7,727 bases of DNA from an uncultured bacterium (GTDB taxonomy: Bacteria; Planctomycetota; Phycisphaerae; Phycisphaerales; SM1A02). Shown piece by piece: positions 1-6,383 of this stretch; within the stretch, counting starts at the first letter, position 1, and the number at the start of each line of letters is the position of its first letter. The notes under the pieces were generated by a model. It was not told where the DNA came from and searched no databases. It saw nothing but the letters and a program-made list of their open reading frames with translations. Made by a program: the position numbers and the translations under genes. The stretch spans positions 1 through 7,727 of the forward strand of contig CAIOTP010000069.1 in assembly GCA_903861235.1 (NCBI GenBank). The letters are read 5' to 3'.

Positions 1-665
1 GCCACGTTGGCCTCCACGCGGCAGCGATCCAGCTGGACTTCGCTTCGACGGGCCAGCAGACCTCCACCCGCGAAACTCGCTCGGTTGCCGGTGAAGTGGC
101 AGTCCTGGAAGCTCGCCTTGGCGTCGGTGGCCTCCACGCCGCCCGCGTTGCGGACGAAGCCGCAGGCCACGAAGACGCTCGTGCCCCGCTGCAGGCTGGC
201 GCCGCGGCCGGTCTCGCCACGACCACCCTCGAAGGTGATGCCTTCGACGCGGTTGGCGCCGCCGCGAATCCACGCGATGGGCTGGCTCGAGCCGTCACCC
301 ACCACCTGCGTGGCCGAAGCGCCACCCATGCCCAGCAGATGGAGCGAACGGCCGTCCAGCAGCACACGCTCCCGGTACACCCCAGGCGCAATCATGATCG
401 TCGAGCCGTCCGGAGCCAGGTCGATGGCGCCCTGGATCGTGGAGGCGTCGCCCGGAACCTGGATCACTCGGGGCTCGTTCGCTCGAATCACCTCGGTGCG
501 GGCCTCGGTCCGCACCGCGCTCTGGGCGGCACCCAGGAAGGTGCCGTTGAAGAACGCGGTCGCCCCGCCGATGCAGGCCACGGAGATCGTGAACACCCCC
601 AGCGCCCTTCGCCGACGCGGATCGCCACTCCCGTTGCAACCCGTGTTTCGCGTGATCGGTTCCAT
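1..665 (-). CDS. Secreted right-handed parallel beta-helix (NosD/pectinesterase-like) protein, partial
   Basis: The reading frame starts at ATG 665-663 and stays open for 221 codons to the left edge, so the C-terminus is missing. A GGAAGG Shine-Dalgarno-like site lies 8 nt upstream, unusually good for this window, which supports the start. Residues 17-20 are four arginines followed by a hydrophobic stretch (ALGVFTISVACIGGATAFF, about 21-39). This reads as a signal peptide or membrane anchor; RRRRAL is loosely Tat-like. From about residue 65 comes the usual opening of beta-helix proteins: an STIQGAIDLAPDGSTIMIAPG segment ending GVYRERV, then rungs such as GANRVEGITFEGG and ASFQDCHFTGNRASFAGGGL. 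In the family such folds act as carbohydrate-active enzymes or as surface and structural proteins. No catalytic residues can be identified in this fragment, so the role is open. It is divergent from the 820-aa gene. Confidence 0.85.
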   Translation of the reverse strand, partial: MEPITRNTGCNGSGDPRRRRALGVFTISVACIGGATAFFNGTFLGAAQSAVRTEARTEVIRANEPRVIQVPGDASTIQGAIDLAPDGSTIMIAPGVYRERVLLDGRSLHLLGMGGASATQVVGDGSSQPIAWIRGGANRVEGITFEGGRGETGRGASLQRGTSVFVACGFVRNAGGVEATDAKASFQDCHFTGNRASFAGGGLLARRSEVQLDRCRVEANV

Positions 666-673
666 GCCAAGAT

Positions 674-679
674 CCTTCC
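674..679 (-). promoter_or_regulatory. Shine-Dalgarno site of the beta-helix gene
   Basis: On the minus strand GGAAGG is followed by 8 nt (ATCTTGGC) and ATG. It decides the start of the beta-helix gene. The bases just after it (GGATCTTG, 675-668) have a perfect complement further upstream in the leader (742-735), so the site could be partly occluded in the mRNA. Confidence 0.55.
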
Positions 680-751
680 GCTGGGGCGTCACTGCTCCGC
701 CGATGCCTCGATCGGTCTCCCGCCGCACGTGATCGGATCTTGAGTTGTGGT

Positions 752-921
752 TCCGGGCGCGACCCTCCTCGCGTCCGGACCCGGTGCCGGGCCCCGCGGC
801 CCTGCACCATGCGTGGCGGATGTTTCCCGCATCCGCAAGCCCTTCCGGGCTCCCTGCCGGACCCACCCTCCAGGGTCCGCCAGTCACGACCACACCTTCC
901 AATCCGAATGCCCGCTGGGCA
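752..921. other. Run of six hairpin-forming inverted repeats
   Basis: Successive stems lie almost end to end. They are 752-762 with 769-779 (11 pairs including one G-U, 6-nt loop CCCTCC); 783-793 with 798-808 (one mismatch, one unpaired position each side of the inner stem); 816-822 with 830-836 (perfect 7 bp, GCGGATG/CATCCGC); 838-842 with 847-851 (perfect 5 bp, loop TTCC); 858-864 with 873-879 (perfect 7 bp, CGGACCC/GGGTCCG); and 909-913 with 917-921 (5 bp). GC-rich DNA makes short stems easily, but the longest stem and the tight spacing are noteworthy. The run could be a structured leader of the downstream gene, a small RNA or protein-binding sites. It matches no RNA family I recognise. 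Confidence 0.4.
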
Positions 922-1047
922 AGAAATTCCTCGTCTCCGCGGTTGCCGGGGCCGGCCAAATCCGGGCGGTCGCCGCTTGACGGATGGTTCGGCGGATTCC
1001 AGGGGCCCCTTGAGCCGGTCGGCGGAATTTTGGACAGAATCCGGCGG

Positions 1048-3510
1048 ATGGCTCGCCAAGGCCCTCCTGGCACGCTCCTGCACCGCCTGGCCACCACCCT
1101 GCTGGCGGTCGTGGCCGCCTGCGATGCCGTGCCCCAGCGGTTCGACGCGCTGCCCACACCCGTGGGTTCCGCGGTGCTGGTCAGCCGCGGACTGCAGGAC
1201 CAGCCTGGACCGTGGAGCTGCGTGGACGCGGCCCACGACGCGTATCTGCGCGAGTGGGCGGTCGTGATCGCGGGCGACGCCGCCGCGGTGGGCGAGCGCA
1301 TCCGCGCCCTCAACAATCCGCTCGAGGGGGGAACAAGCCCGGGGACCGCGGGCAACTGGATGAGCGACCTGCAGGCGGTGCAGGGCTTCTCGCGGCGACA
1401 CGCCTCCACCCTTCGAAGACTGGAGTCGCTCGACGAGGAGCTCCTCTCCGCGTGGTCGGTCTGCCTGGGACCCGCATGGACCGAGCGCATCGACGCTCTT
1501 CGCGTGGACCGTGCCATCGAGCGATGGCGCGGCGTGGCGGAGGCCCAGGGGCCCGCGATCCTCGACCTCCGGCTCATGATCCCGCGTGCGGCCGTCGACG
1601 AGATGCAGGCCCGCCAGGTTCGGGAGGCGCTGCGCGACTACGCCGTGCGGCTGGAGCCTCTGGTCCGCAGGCTCGCGGAGGCCCGCCTTCGCGCACCCCT
1701 GGAAGGCATCCGCGTCCGAAGGGACATGGAAGCCGCGAACCCCACGGGCAAGATCGACGAGCGCAAGGTGGTCGAGGCGGTGAAGGCGGGCATGCGACCG
1801 CCCCTGGACGCGATCCTTCGGCTGGACCTGGAGATGCTCGACCAGCTCCAGGGCGCCCTTGCCGCGGACGTGGTGGAGCGGCTCCGCGAGGCCGTGGTGG
1901 ATGCCGCCTCACGCAGCGGACCCCGCTACGGCCCTGAACTTCTGGCCCCGGTCACCGCGGAACTCCCCTCCATCGACGCTCCCACGCGGAGAGCCATCCG
2001 CGAGGCCATCGCCGAACACGAGGCCCAGGATCGCTTGCTCCGCGACCGCCTGGTGGCGATCATGAAGCGCGATCCACGGGATCCGGAGGCCGAGGGGATC
2101 CGCAAGGCTCGGCGTGCGGCCCTGGATGCGTTGAACGAGCGCGTGGTGAAGGCCCTGCCCGAGTCCATGCAGCGCGTCACGCGCCTGATGCGCCGCGAGA
2201 GCGTGAAGGAACTTCGCGAGACGCTCGAGGAGATCCTCGACCCCGCGGTGGCCGCGCGCTTCGACCGGGAGTTGCCGCCCCCGGCGCCGGAGCCGCCCCC
2301 CCGCCGCCTGCCCGTGCGGACCGGTTCGGATGTGCTGGGGCAGCTGCTGCCGTCGGAGTTCGGCGCGTGGGCCACCATCAGGCTGCCTTCGCTGGCCGCG
2401 GGCGATCCCGACCGCGAGGAGATCATCTCCGCGCTGGCACAGGAGGCGGGCGAACGCTGGGCGGTCGAGCTTCGCGGATCGCTCGACCGGCTGCGACCCA
2501 TGCAGACCGCCGTGGAGGAGGGGTTGCGCACGGAGGTGTCGCTGGCGGAGCTGCAGCGCCGGCTCCGCACCGCCATCGCCGAGCTGGACGCCGCGCGCTC
2601 GCGGCTGCAGCTGATCGAGGACCCGCTGCTGGCGGAGGTGGCGGCGCTCGCCGGCCGCGCCATGGGCGATCCGGCGGTGGAACGGCTGCGGCTCGAGCGG
2701 GCCACCGAGTTCGCGGGCCTGGGCTGGCGCGACATGCCGGTGCACACGCTCTTCCGGCTGGATCGTGAGGCCACCATCGACCTGCCCTCGCTCGTGGAGG
2801 AGATGGACCTGGACGAGGACGGCCGTGCCATCGCGGACATGGCGCTGGTGGACAGCGCCGTGCCGCTCATCGAGGGGGCGGAGATGCTTCGACAGTCCTG
2901 CGTGCAGTCGCTGCGGGGCCTGGTGCTGGACATCAAGCGGCTGCAGCTGCAGAAGGTGCCCGACGCCGAGGCCGGGCCGCAGCTGTCCAAGGCCATCCGA
3001 TCCGCGGCGAGCTCGGTCATGGTGGCGGCGGAGACGCGCATCGACCTGCAGCGGAGCCTGCTCGAACGCATCCTGGAGGCCCTGCCGGTCGACCAGGCCC
3101 GCGACCTTCGTCGCGGCTACTGGCGGCGCGCCTATCCGGAGATCTTCCTGGAGCGGCGGCCCTTCGCGCCGGCCGCCGATCGACTGCTCCAGGGCCTGCG
3201 CGACGGCGGCGCGCTGCAGGCCGCGGCGGAGGGGGTGCTGGAGGCTCGCGAACGCGCGCTCGACGAGGTGCTGCCCGAGATGATCGCGGCACGCAAGAAG
3301 TGGCCCACCGATCCGATCAATCCGGGCCCCGCCACGCTGGCCACGATGGACCGCGAGGCGCCCGTGCTGGGCACGCTGCTCCGGCTTCGCGAGGAGATCG
3401 ACGCTCGCGCCCTCCGGAGCCTGGCCAGCCTGCACGGCGACGACGATGCGGCATGGCAGGTGCTGGCGACCTGGGCGTCCGACCGACCCTCGGCCTTCGA
3501 CGGCCTCTAG
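1048..3510 (+). CDS. Putative lipoprotein of unknown function, helical, internally repeated (820 aa)
   Basis: I do not recognise this family. The frame is open from 745, but the ATG at 1048 is preferred because it begins a signal sequence: R3, H12, R13, then the hydrophobic LATTLLAVVAAC. VAAC with Cys25 fits a lipobox; Asp26 follows. No strong ribosome-binding site precedes it (GGCGG abuts the ATG). The upstream in-frame stretch is low-complexity and unlike a protein. The mature part is almost entirely predicted helix, rich in Leu, Arg, Glu and Ala, with a proline-rich linker (PPPAPEPPPRR) near residues 410-420. The two sides of the linker look like divergent copies: a VDEM segment near residue 183 and an IDLPSLVEEM segment near 576 are each followed by an amphipathic helix, an LD/ID-L helix and a further Arg/Ala-rich helix. 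No catalytic motif is visible. A periplasmic or envelope scaffold is a guess. The stop shares CTAG with the convergent methyltransferase. Confidence 0.8.
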   Translation: MARQGPPGTLLHRLATTLLAVVAACDAVPQRFDALPTPVGSAVLVSRGLQDQPGPWSCVDAAHDAYLREWAVVIAGDAAAVGERIRALNNPLEGGTSPGTAGNWMSDLQAVQGFSRRHASTLRRLESLDEELLSAWSVCLGPAWTERIDALRVDRAIERWRGVAEAQGPAILDLRLMIPRAAVDEMQARQVREALRDYAVRLEPLVRRLAEARLRAPLEGIRVRRDMEAANPTGKIDERKVVEAVKAGMRPPLDAILRLDLEMLDQLQGALAADVVERLREAVVDAASRSGPRYGPELLAPVTAELPSIDAPTRRAIREAIAEHEAQDRLLRDRLVAIMKRDPRDPEAEGIRKARRAALDALNERVVKALPESMQRVTRLMRRESVKELRETLEEILDPAVAARFDRELPPPAPEPPPRRLPVRTGSDVLGQLLPSEFGAWATIRLPSLAAGDPDREEIISALAQEAGERWAVELRGSLDRLRPMQTAVEEGLRTEVSLAELQRRLRTAIAELDAARSRLQLIEDPLLAEVAALAGRAMGDPAVERLRLERATEFAGLGWRDMPVHTLFRLDREATIDLPSLVEEMDLDEDGRAIADMALVDSAVPLIEGAEMLRQSCVQSLRGLVLDIKRLQLQKVPDAEAGPQLSKAIRSAASSVMVAAETRIDLQRSLLERILEALPVDQARDLRRGYWRRAYPEIFLERRPFAPAADRLLQGLRDGGALQAAAEGVLEARERALDEVLPEMIAARKKWPTDPINPGPATLATMDREAPVLGTLLRLREEIDARALRSLASLHGDDDAAWQVLATWASDRPSAFDGL

Positions 3511-4283
3511 CCACGGTCGGGTCGCGCGCCCGGCACGTCATCCACCTTCTTGGCGATCATGAGGTAGTTGAAGCCCCGCAGGAAGAAGTTGCCCTGCACC
3601 GCCGCCCGCGCGAAGTCGCCGCGGTCGAGCTTGCTGTTGTGCCGCACCACGCACACCACATCCACCATGGTGAAGCGTCGACGCATGCGGGCGAAGAGCT
3701 CGAAGCCGATCGGCATGAACACCCCGCCCCCGCCCCCCTTCTCGCCCCGGCGCTTGCGCCAGGAGTCGCTCACGTAGACGGCCGCGTAGCGTCGGTTGCG
3801 GAGGACGCGGTGCATCTCGCCGATGACCCGGTCCATGGCCTCGTAGTAGGCACGGCCGCCGTCCTCCCCCGCGGCGTCGAGCCGCCCGATGCAGCGGGGA
3901 TCGTTCGAGTAGTCCACATGCGTGGAGTACGGGGGATCCACGAAGGCGAAGTCCACGCTGGCGTCCGGCAGCGGCAGCTGACGGGCGTCGGCCTGACGGA
4001 TCTCCTCCCGGGTCGGCGCCAGGTCGAAGCCCACCCCCTGGCGCTTCAGGTGCGTGCAGACATCGAGGGTGGTGCCGGAGCCGCACATGGGGTCCAGCAC
4101 GGTGTCACCCTCGCGCGTGTACCGCTGCAGCAGCTGCCAGACGACCCAGCTGGGCGTGGCGCCCACGTAGTCCTTGTCGCCCTGCACCGTCACGGTGAAG
4201 CCGTCGGCGTCGACCGCGTCGTAGTGCTGGCTGGGGTATTCCCAAAGCGTGCTGGGAAACACCTTCAGGGGCGGCCTTCGCAT
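3507..4283 (-). CDS. Solitary DNA N4-cytosine/N6-adenine methyltransferase-like protein
   Basis: The 258-aa protein carries the class I SAM-dependent nucleic-acid amino-methyltransferase signature. Motif I is DPMCGSGTT (residues 64-72) and an acidic residue ends the second strand (FDLAP, D87). ADARQLPLPD (98-107) fits motif III, and the catalytic motif IV is DPPY (116-119). The order I then IV is that of gamma-like or N6_N4_Mtase proteins. The N-terminus has WEYPSQHYD; the C-terminal half contains FMPIGFELF and NFFLRGFNYLMI, with no large target-recognition domain. The small size and the lack of a neighbouring endonuclease suggest an orphan methylase rather than a restriction system, though a related RNA methylase cannot be excluded. 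The start at 4283 is chosen because homology-like sequence begins there; no clear ribosome-binding site precedes it. It is divergent from the His-rich gene, with 66 bp between them. Confidence 0.88.
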   Translation of the reverse strand: MRRPPLKVFPSTLWEYPSQHYDAVDADGFTVTVQGDKDYVGATPSWVVWQLLQRYTREGDTVLDPMCGSGTTLDVCTHLKRQGVGFDLAPTREEIRQADARQLPLPDASVDFAFVDPPYSTHVDYSNDPRCIGRLDAAGEDGGRAYYEAMDRVIGEMHRVLRNRRYAAVYVSDSWRKRRGEKGGGGGVFMPIGFELFARMRRRFTMVDVVCVVRHNSKLDRGDFARAAVQGNFFLRGFNYLMIAKKVDDVPGARPDRG

Positions 4284-4310
4284 GGGGGCCCAGTCTAGGA
4301 GCCGAGGGCT

Positions 4311-4340
4311 TTGCTTCGCCCCGGGCGGCTCCCCTACCAT
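4311..4340 (+). promoter_or_regulatory. Possible promoter of the His-rich gene cluster
   Basis: TTGCTT (4311-4316) and TACCAT (4335-4340) are separated by 18 bp and loosely match -35/-10 consensus. The -10-like box ends only 9 nt before the ATG at 4350, so a transcript from here would be leaderless or nearly so. The match is weak (3/6 and 4/6) in a 66-bp divergent spacer. No AT-rich palindrome resembling a Zur or Fur box is visible. Confidence 0.2.
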
Positions 4341-4349
4341 CGGCGGGTC

Positions 4350-4703
4350 ATGAGTCGAGCGGCCCGCATCCTGTGCACGCTGATCCTGCTGATGGGCCCC
4401 GTGGGCCTGCGCGGCGTGCACGCGTGCGGTGACCATGGCGGCGCGGCCACCCATGCCTGCGGGCACCACGCCCACGGCGGAGACGCCGATCACGGCCATG
4501 AGGACGGCTCGGAGCAGGCCCCGCCCCAGGACGACTGCCAAGGCTGCGACCTGCTCGCCCAGCAGCACGTCGGCTCCATGAACGGCGTGCCGCTGCTGGT
4601 GCCGGCCCCCCGCCCGGTCCCTCTGCAGGAGCCGGGCACCCTCTCGCCTCCGCGGCCCTGCCCCGTGCGCGAGAGCCTGGCGCAACCGCCCCCGGCGGTC
4701 TGA
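4350..4703 (+). CDS. Small exported His/Cys-rich protein, putative metal-binding
   Basis: The protein has 117 aa. Residues 1-25 form a signal peptide (MSRAARILCTLILLMGPVG, cleavage probably near VHA). It is followed by a dense metal-ligand region at residues 24-73, with H24, C26, H29, H35, C37, H39, H40, H42, H48, H50, a CQGC pair (C63, C66) and H73. The C-terminal third is proline-rich with one more Cys (C104). Such short exported His/Cys proteins usually bind Zn, Cu or Ni and often sit beside metal transport genes; they resemble DUF2946-type proteins only in general layout. ATG 4350 is chosen over the in-frame TTG at 4311 because the signal peptide starts there; a weak GGCGGG lies just upstream. 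The next two genes also encode exported proteins with His motifs, which suggests a shared role in metal handling at the envelope. Confidence 0.75.
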   Translation: MSRAARILCTLILLMGPVGLRGVHACGDHGGAATHACGHHAHGGDADHGHEDGSEQAPPQDDCQGCDLLAQQHVGSMNGVPLLVPAPRPVPLQEPGTLSPPRPCPVRESLAQPPPAV

Positions 4704-4760
4704 TCGCCCCGCCGCCTGCGCGGGATTTCCCCGTGCCTCCACTTCCTTCGCCTGCAACGA

Positions 4761-4775
4761 CCGCGCCCTGCGCGG
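4761..4775 (+). promoter_or_regulatory. Hairpin just upstream of the prepilin-like gene start
   Basis: A perfect 6-bp stem CCGCGC/GCGCGG with a 3-nt loop (CCT) ends 4 nt before the ATG at 4780, in the 76-bp gap after the His-rich gene. It occupies the place where a ribosome-binding site would be. It is not followed by a T-run, so it is a poor intrinsic terminator. Confidence 0.3.
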
Positions 4776-4779
4776 CTTC

Positions 4780-5574
4780 ATGACCATGCCTTCACACCGC
4801 TCTCGCCTGCCTGCACCGCGTCGAACCGGCTTCACCCTGGTGGAGTTGCTGGTGGTCATCGCGGTGATCGCGCTCCTGGCCGGGCTGCTGCTGCCCGCAC
4901 TGCGTTCCGTGCGCCACGGGACCCGCGTTTCGCAGTGCCTGCTCAATCTCCGGTCGCTCGAGCGGGCGCATCTGACCTATGCCGAGTCCCATCGCGGCTT
5001 CCTGGCGGATGCACGGCTGTCGCATGGCGGCGTGGATCAGGGACAGGGCGAGAGCTTCGTGGAGACGCTGCTGCCCTTCCTGGACGGTCAGGCGGCGGTG
5101 ATGCGAAGTCCGCTGGACGGGAGCCCGCACTGGCCCGCCGAGGCGGGCGGCCGAGGCGTGCCGGTGCCCGGGTCGAACGGCGCGTTCCGAAGGACCAGCT
5201 ACGGCATCAACAACCACCTTGCACGGGAGTTCTCCGCGTGGGGCGCCATCGATCCCGCTCGCGTGACCGACCGCATCTCCAGCGTCCGCAACCCCGCCTG
5301 CACCGTGCACACGCTCTGCATGGCGCAGGAGGGCGAGTTCGCCGGCGCCGATCACCCGCACGTGGAGGAATGGGGCGGCTCGCCCCAGGCAGCCACGATC
5401 GCGGCCACCCAGGTGGGCACGGGATGGGCCGCGGGCCGGCCCGGCACCGCCGACGCCCAGGGCAACTACGCCTTCGCGGACGGGCACGCCTCGAGCGAGA
5501 TCTTCGCGCGCCTCTACCGGGACGAGACCGCCAACGCCTTCGACCCCGCGATTGCGGGCACCTTCCGACCATGA
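4780..5574 (+). CDS. Prepilin-like (type II/IV pseudopilin) protein with DHPH motif
   Basis: The 264-aa protein has a class III signal: basic leader ending RRTG17, then F18TLVELLVVIAVIALLAGLL with Glu at +5 of the mature protein, the site recognised by prepilin peptidase PilD/GspO. After the N-terminal helix comes LRSVRHGTRVSQCLLNLRSL, as in the planctomycete prepilin-type proteins. Near the C-terminus NYAFADGHASS (about 231-241) resembles the H-X9-DG processing-associated motif, but the histidine ten residues before DG is replaced by Ala. Residues 191-198, DHPHVEEW, form a compact candidate metal site. The product would be inserted in the inner membrane and assembled into, or exported by, a pseudopilus. 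Two start codons are possible (4780 or 4786). The stop overlaps the next start (ATGA), indicating translational coupling. Confidence 0.88.
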   Translation: MTMPSHRSRLPAPRRTGFTLVELLVVIAVIALLAGLLLPALRSVRHGTRVSQCLLNLRSLERAHLTYAESHRGFLADARLSHGGVDQGQGESFVETLLPFLDGQAAVMRSPLDGSPHWPAEAGGRGVPVPGSNGAFRRTSYGINNHLAREFSAWGAIDPARVTDRISSVRNPACTVHTLCMAQEGEFAGADHPHVEEWGGSPQAATIAATQVGTGWAAGRPGTADAQGNYAFADGHASSEIFARLYRDETANAFDPAIAGTFRP

Positions 5575-6383
5575 TCACCCGAACGCTCGCCGGCCTCCTC
5601 GCTCTCGCCCTTCATGCCGCCGCGCTGGCCCAGCACGCCGGCGACGTGGCGGTCACACGAAGCGGCTCCACCCTGTTCACCAACGGCTACGACGCGAACC
5701 TGCAGCCCGTGCCGGAGCGGCTCTTCCTGGGCACCTTCGGAGACACGGGCGTGCCTCGATTCACCAGCAATCCGGGGTTCGAGGCCGCCACGGGCACCTT
5801 CGTCTCGGGCACGCGTCTGGGCTTCCATGCGGTGGACGGACTGCGCCGATGGGACGGCTCCGCGTTCGTCACCGTGCCGGGCATGCAGCTGGAGGCGAAG
5901 TACCTGACGGCGAAGTTCACCGTGGGCGAGACGGCGGTGAACGGATTCGACCTGGCGGTGCAGAGCAACGGCGGCATCCACCGACACCTGAGCTTCACGC
6001 TGCGCGACGCCTTGGGAACGGGTCCGGCCTCGGGCGCGTGGCTGCTCTCGCTCCAGCTCTACGCCACCGGCACTCCGGGAAGCAGCGAGCCCTTCTGGAT
6101 CCTGTTCAACGATGGTCTTGACCCCGCCGCCTTCGAGGCGATCGCGGCCCAGGCCAAGGCCCTGCTGCTGCCTTCGGATTGTCCGGGCGACCTCGACGGC
6201 AGCGGCCTGGTCGATGCAGGCGACATCGGCTCCCTGCTGGTGCTCTTCGGCGAGACGGGCGGGCCGGGCGACCTGGATGGCAGCGGCCTGGTGGACGCGG
6301 GCGACATCGGCTCCCTGCTGGTGCTCTTCGGCGAATGCCCTTCGCTCACTCCGCCAGCCAGAGGCCCAGCCACACCGCCGTGA
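5571..6383 (+). CDS. Secreted protein with IHRH motif and two dockerin/EF-hand-like repeats
   Basis: The 270-aa protein starts with a Sec signal peptide (MITRTLAGLLALALHAAALA, cleavage before Q21). The mature N-terminus is QHAGDVAVT. The body contains NPGFEA, LGFHAVDGLRRWDG, GGIHRHLSF (H137, H139) and EPFWILFND. This pattern recurs in a planctomycete family of secreted proteins and recalls, from memory, the cyanobacterial all3515-type Zur-repressed PEP-CTERM proteins. That link is a hypothesis. The C-terminus holds two copies of a 23-residue DxDxSGxxDxxD calcium-loop repeat, used in this phylum as a sorting or cohesin-like attachment module. The ATG at 5571 overlaps the TGA of the prepilin-like gene. 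The last 38 bp overlap the convergent fluoride-channel gene, so the short tail (CPSLTPPARGPATPP) is encoded opposite that gene. Confidence 0.85.
   Translation: MITRTLAGLLALALHAAALAQHAGDVAVTRSGSTLFTNGYDANLQPVPERLFLGTFGDTGVPRFTSNPGFEAATGTFVSGTRLGFHAVDGLRRWDGSAFVTVPGMQLEAKYLTAKFTVGETAVNGFDLAVQSNGGIHRHLSFTLRDALGTGPASGAWLLSLQLYATGTPGSSEPFWILFNDGLDPAAFEAIAAQAKALLLPSDCPGDLDGSGLVDAGDIGSLLVLFGETGGPGDLDGSGLVDAGDIGSLLVLFGECPSLTPPARGPATPP
6186..6335 (+). repeat. Tandem 81-bp repeat encoding two identical calcium-loop modules
   Basis: Unit 1 (6186-6254) and unit 2 (6267-6335) are 69 bp each, separated by 12 bp encoding TGGP. They encode the same 23 residues (DLDGSGLVDAGD at the core; ligands D1, D3, S5, D9, D12). 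The six nucleotide differences are all at third codon positions and silent. Confidence 0.9.

Larger units (their letters stand above)
666..1047. other. Divergent intergenic region with consecutive palindromes
   Basis: This 382-bp region separates two divergent genes, and I find no convincing gene in it. Reading frames through it are proline-, serine- and arginine-rich shadows without ribosome-binding sites. It should hold both promoters, but no clear -35/-10 pair stands out. TTGACG at 977-982 is a -35-like match with no acceptable -10 downstream. The region contains the hairpin array described separately (752-921) and a perfect 10-bp palindrome AGGGGCCCCT at 1001-1010. A 9-bp direct repeat CGTGATCGG lies at 728-736, with its other copy at 651-659 inside the beta-helix gene. 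Confidence 0.6.

Noticed and set aside
7..732. Plus-strand open frame of 241 codons opposite the beta-helix gene.
   Set aside because: Ser/Arg/Pro-rich shadow translation; the minus strand gives a clear beta-helix protein with a ribosome-binding site.
745..1047. N-terminal extension of the 820-aa gene from an upstream in-frame start.
   Set aside because: The extension is low-complexity and would bury the signal peptide and lipobox that begin at 1048.
295..1401. Minus-strand 368-codon open frame spanning the divergent region.
   Set aside because: It crosses the starts of two better-supported genes and has Arg/Gly-rich shadow composition without recognisable motifs.
1909..3435. Long minus-strand open frames (up to 508 codons) opposite the 820-aa gene.
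   Set aside because: His/Gln/Arg- or Ser/Arg-rich antisense shadows produced by high-GC codon bias; no signal, motif or ribosome-binding site.
4284..4349. A Zur or Fur box expected upstream of a metal-related cluster.
   Set aside because: No AT-rich palindrome is present in the 66-bp spacer; regulation by Zur stays a hypothesis from protein families only.
4705..4726. Intrinsic terminator after the His-rich gene (CCCGC/GCGGG hairpin).
   Set aside because: Only 5 bp with a 7-nt loop and no T-run; likely chance in GC-rich DNA.
4284..4946. N-terminal extension of the methyltransferase upstream of 4283.
   Set aside because: It would overlap the His-rich and prepilin-like genes antisense, and its residues look like their complement.
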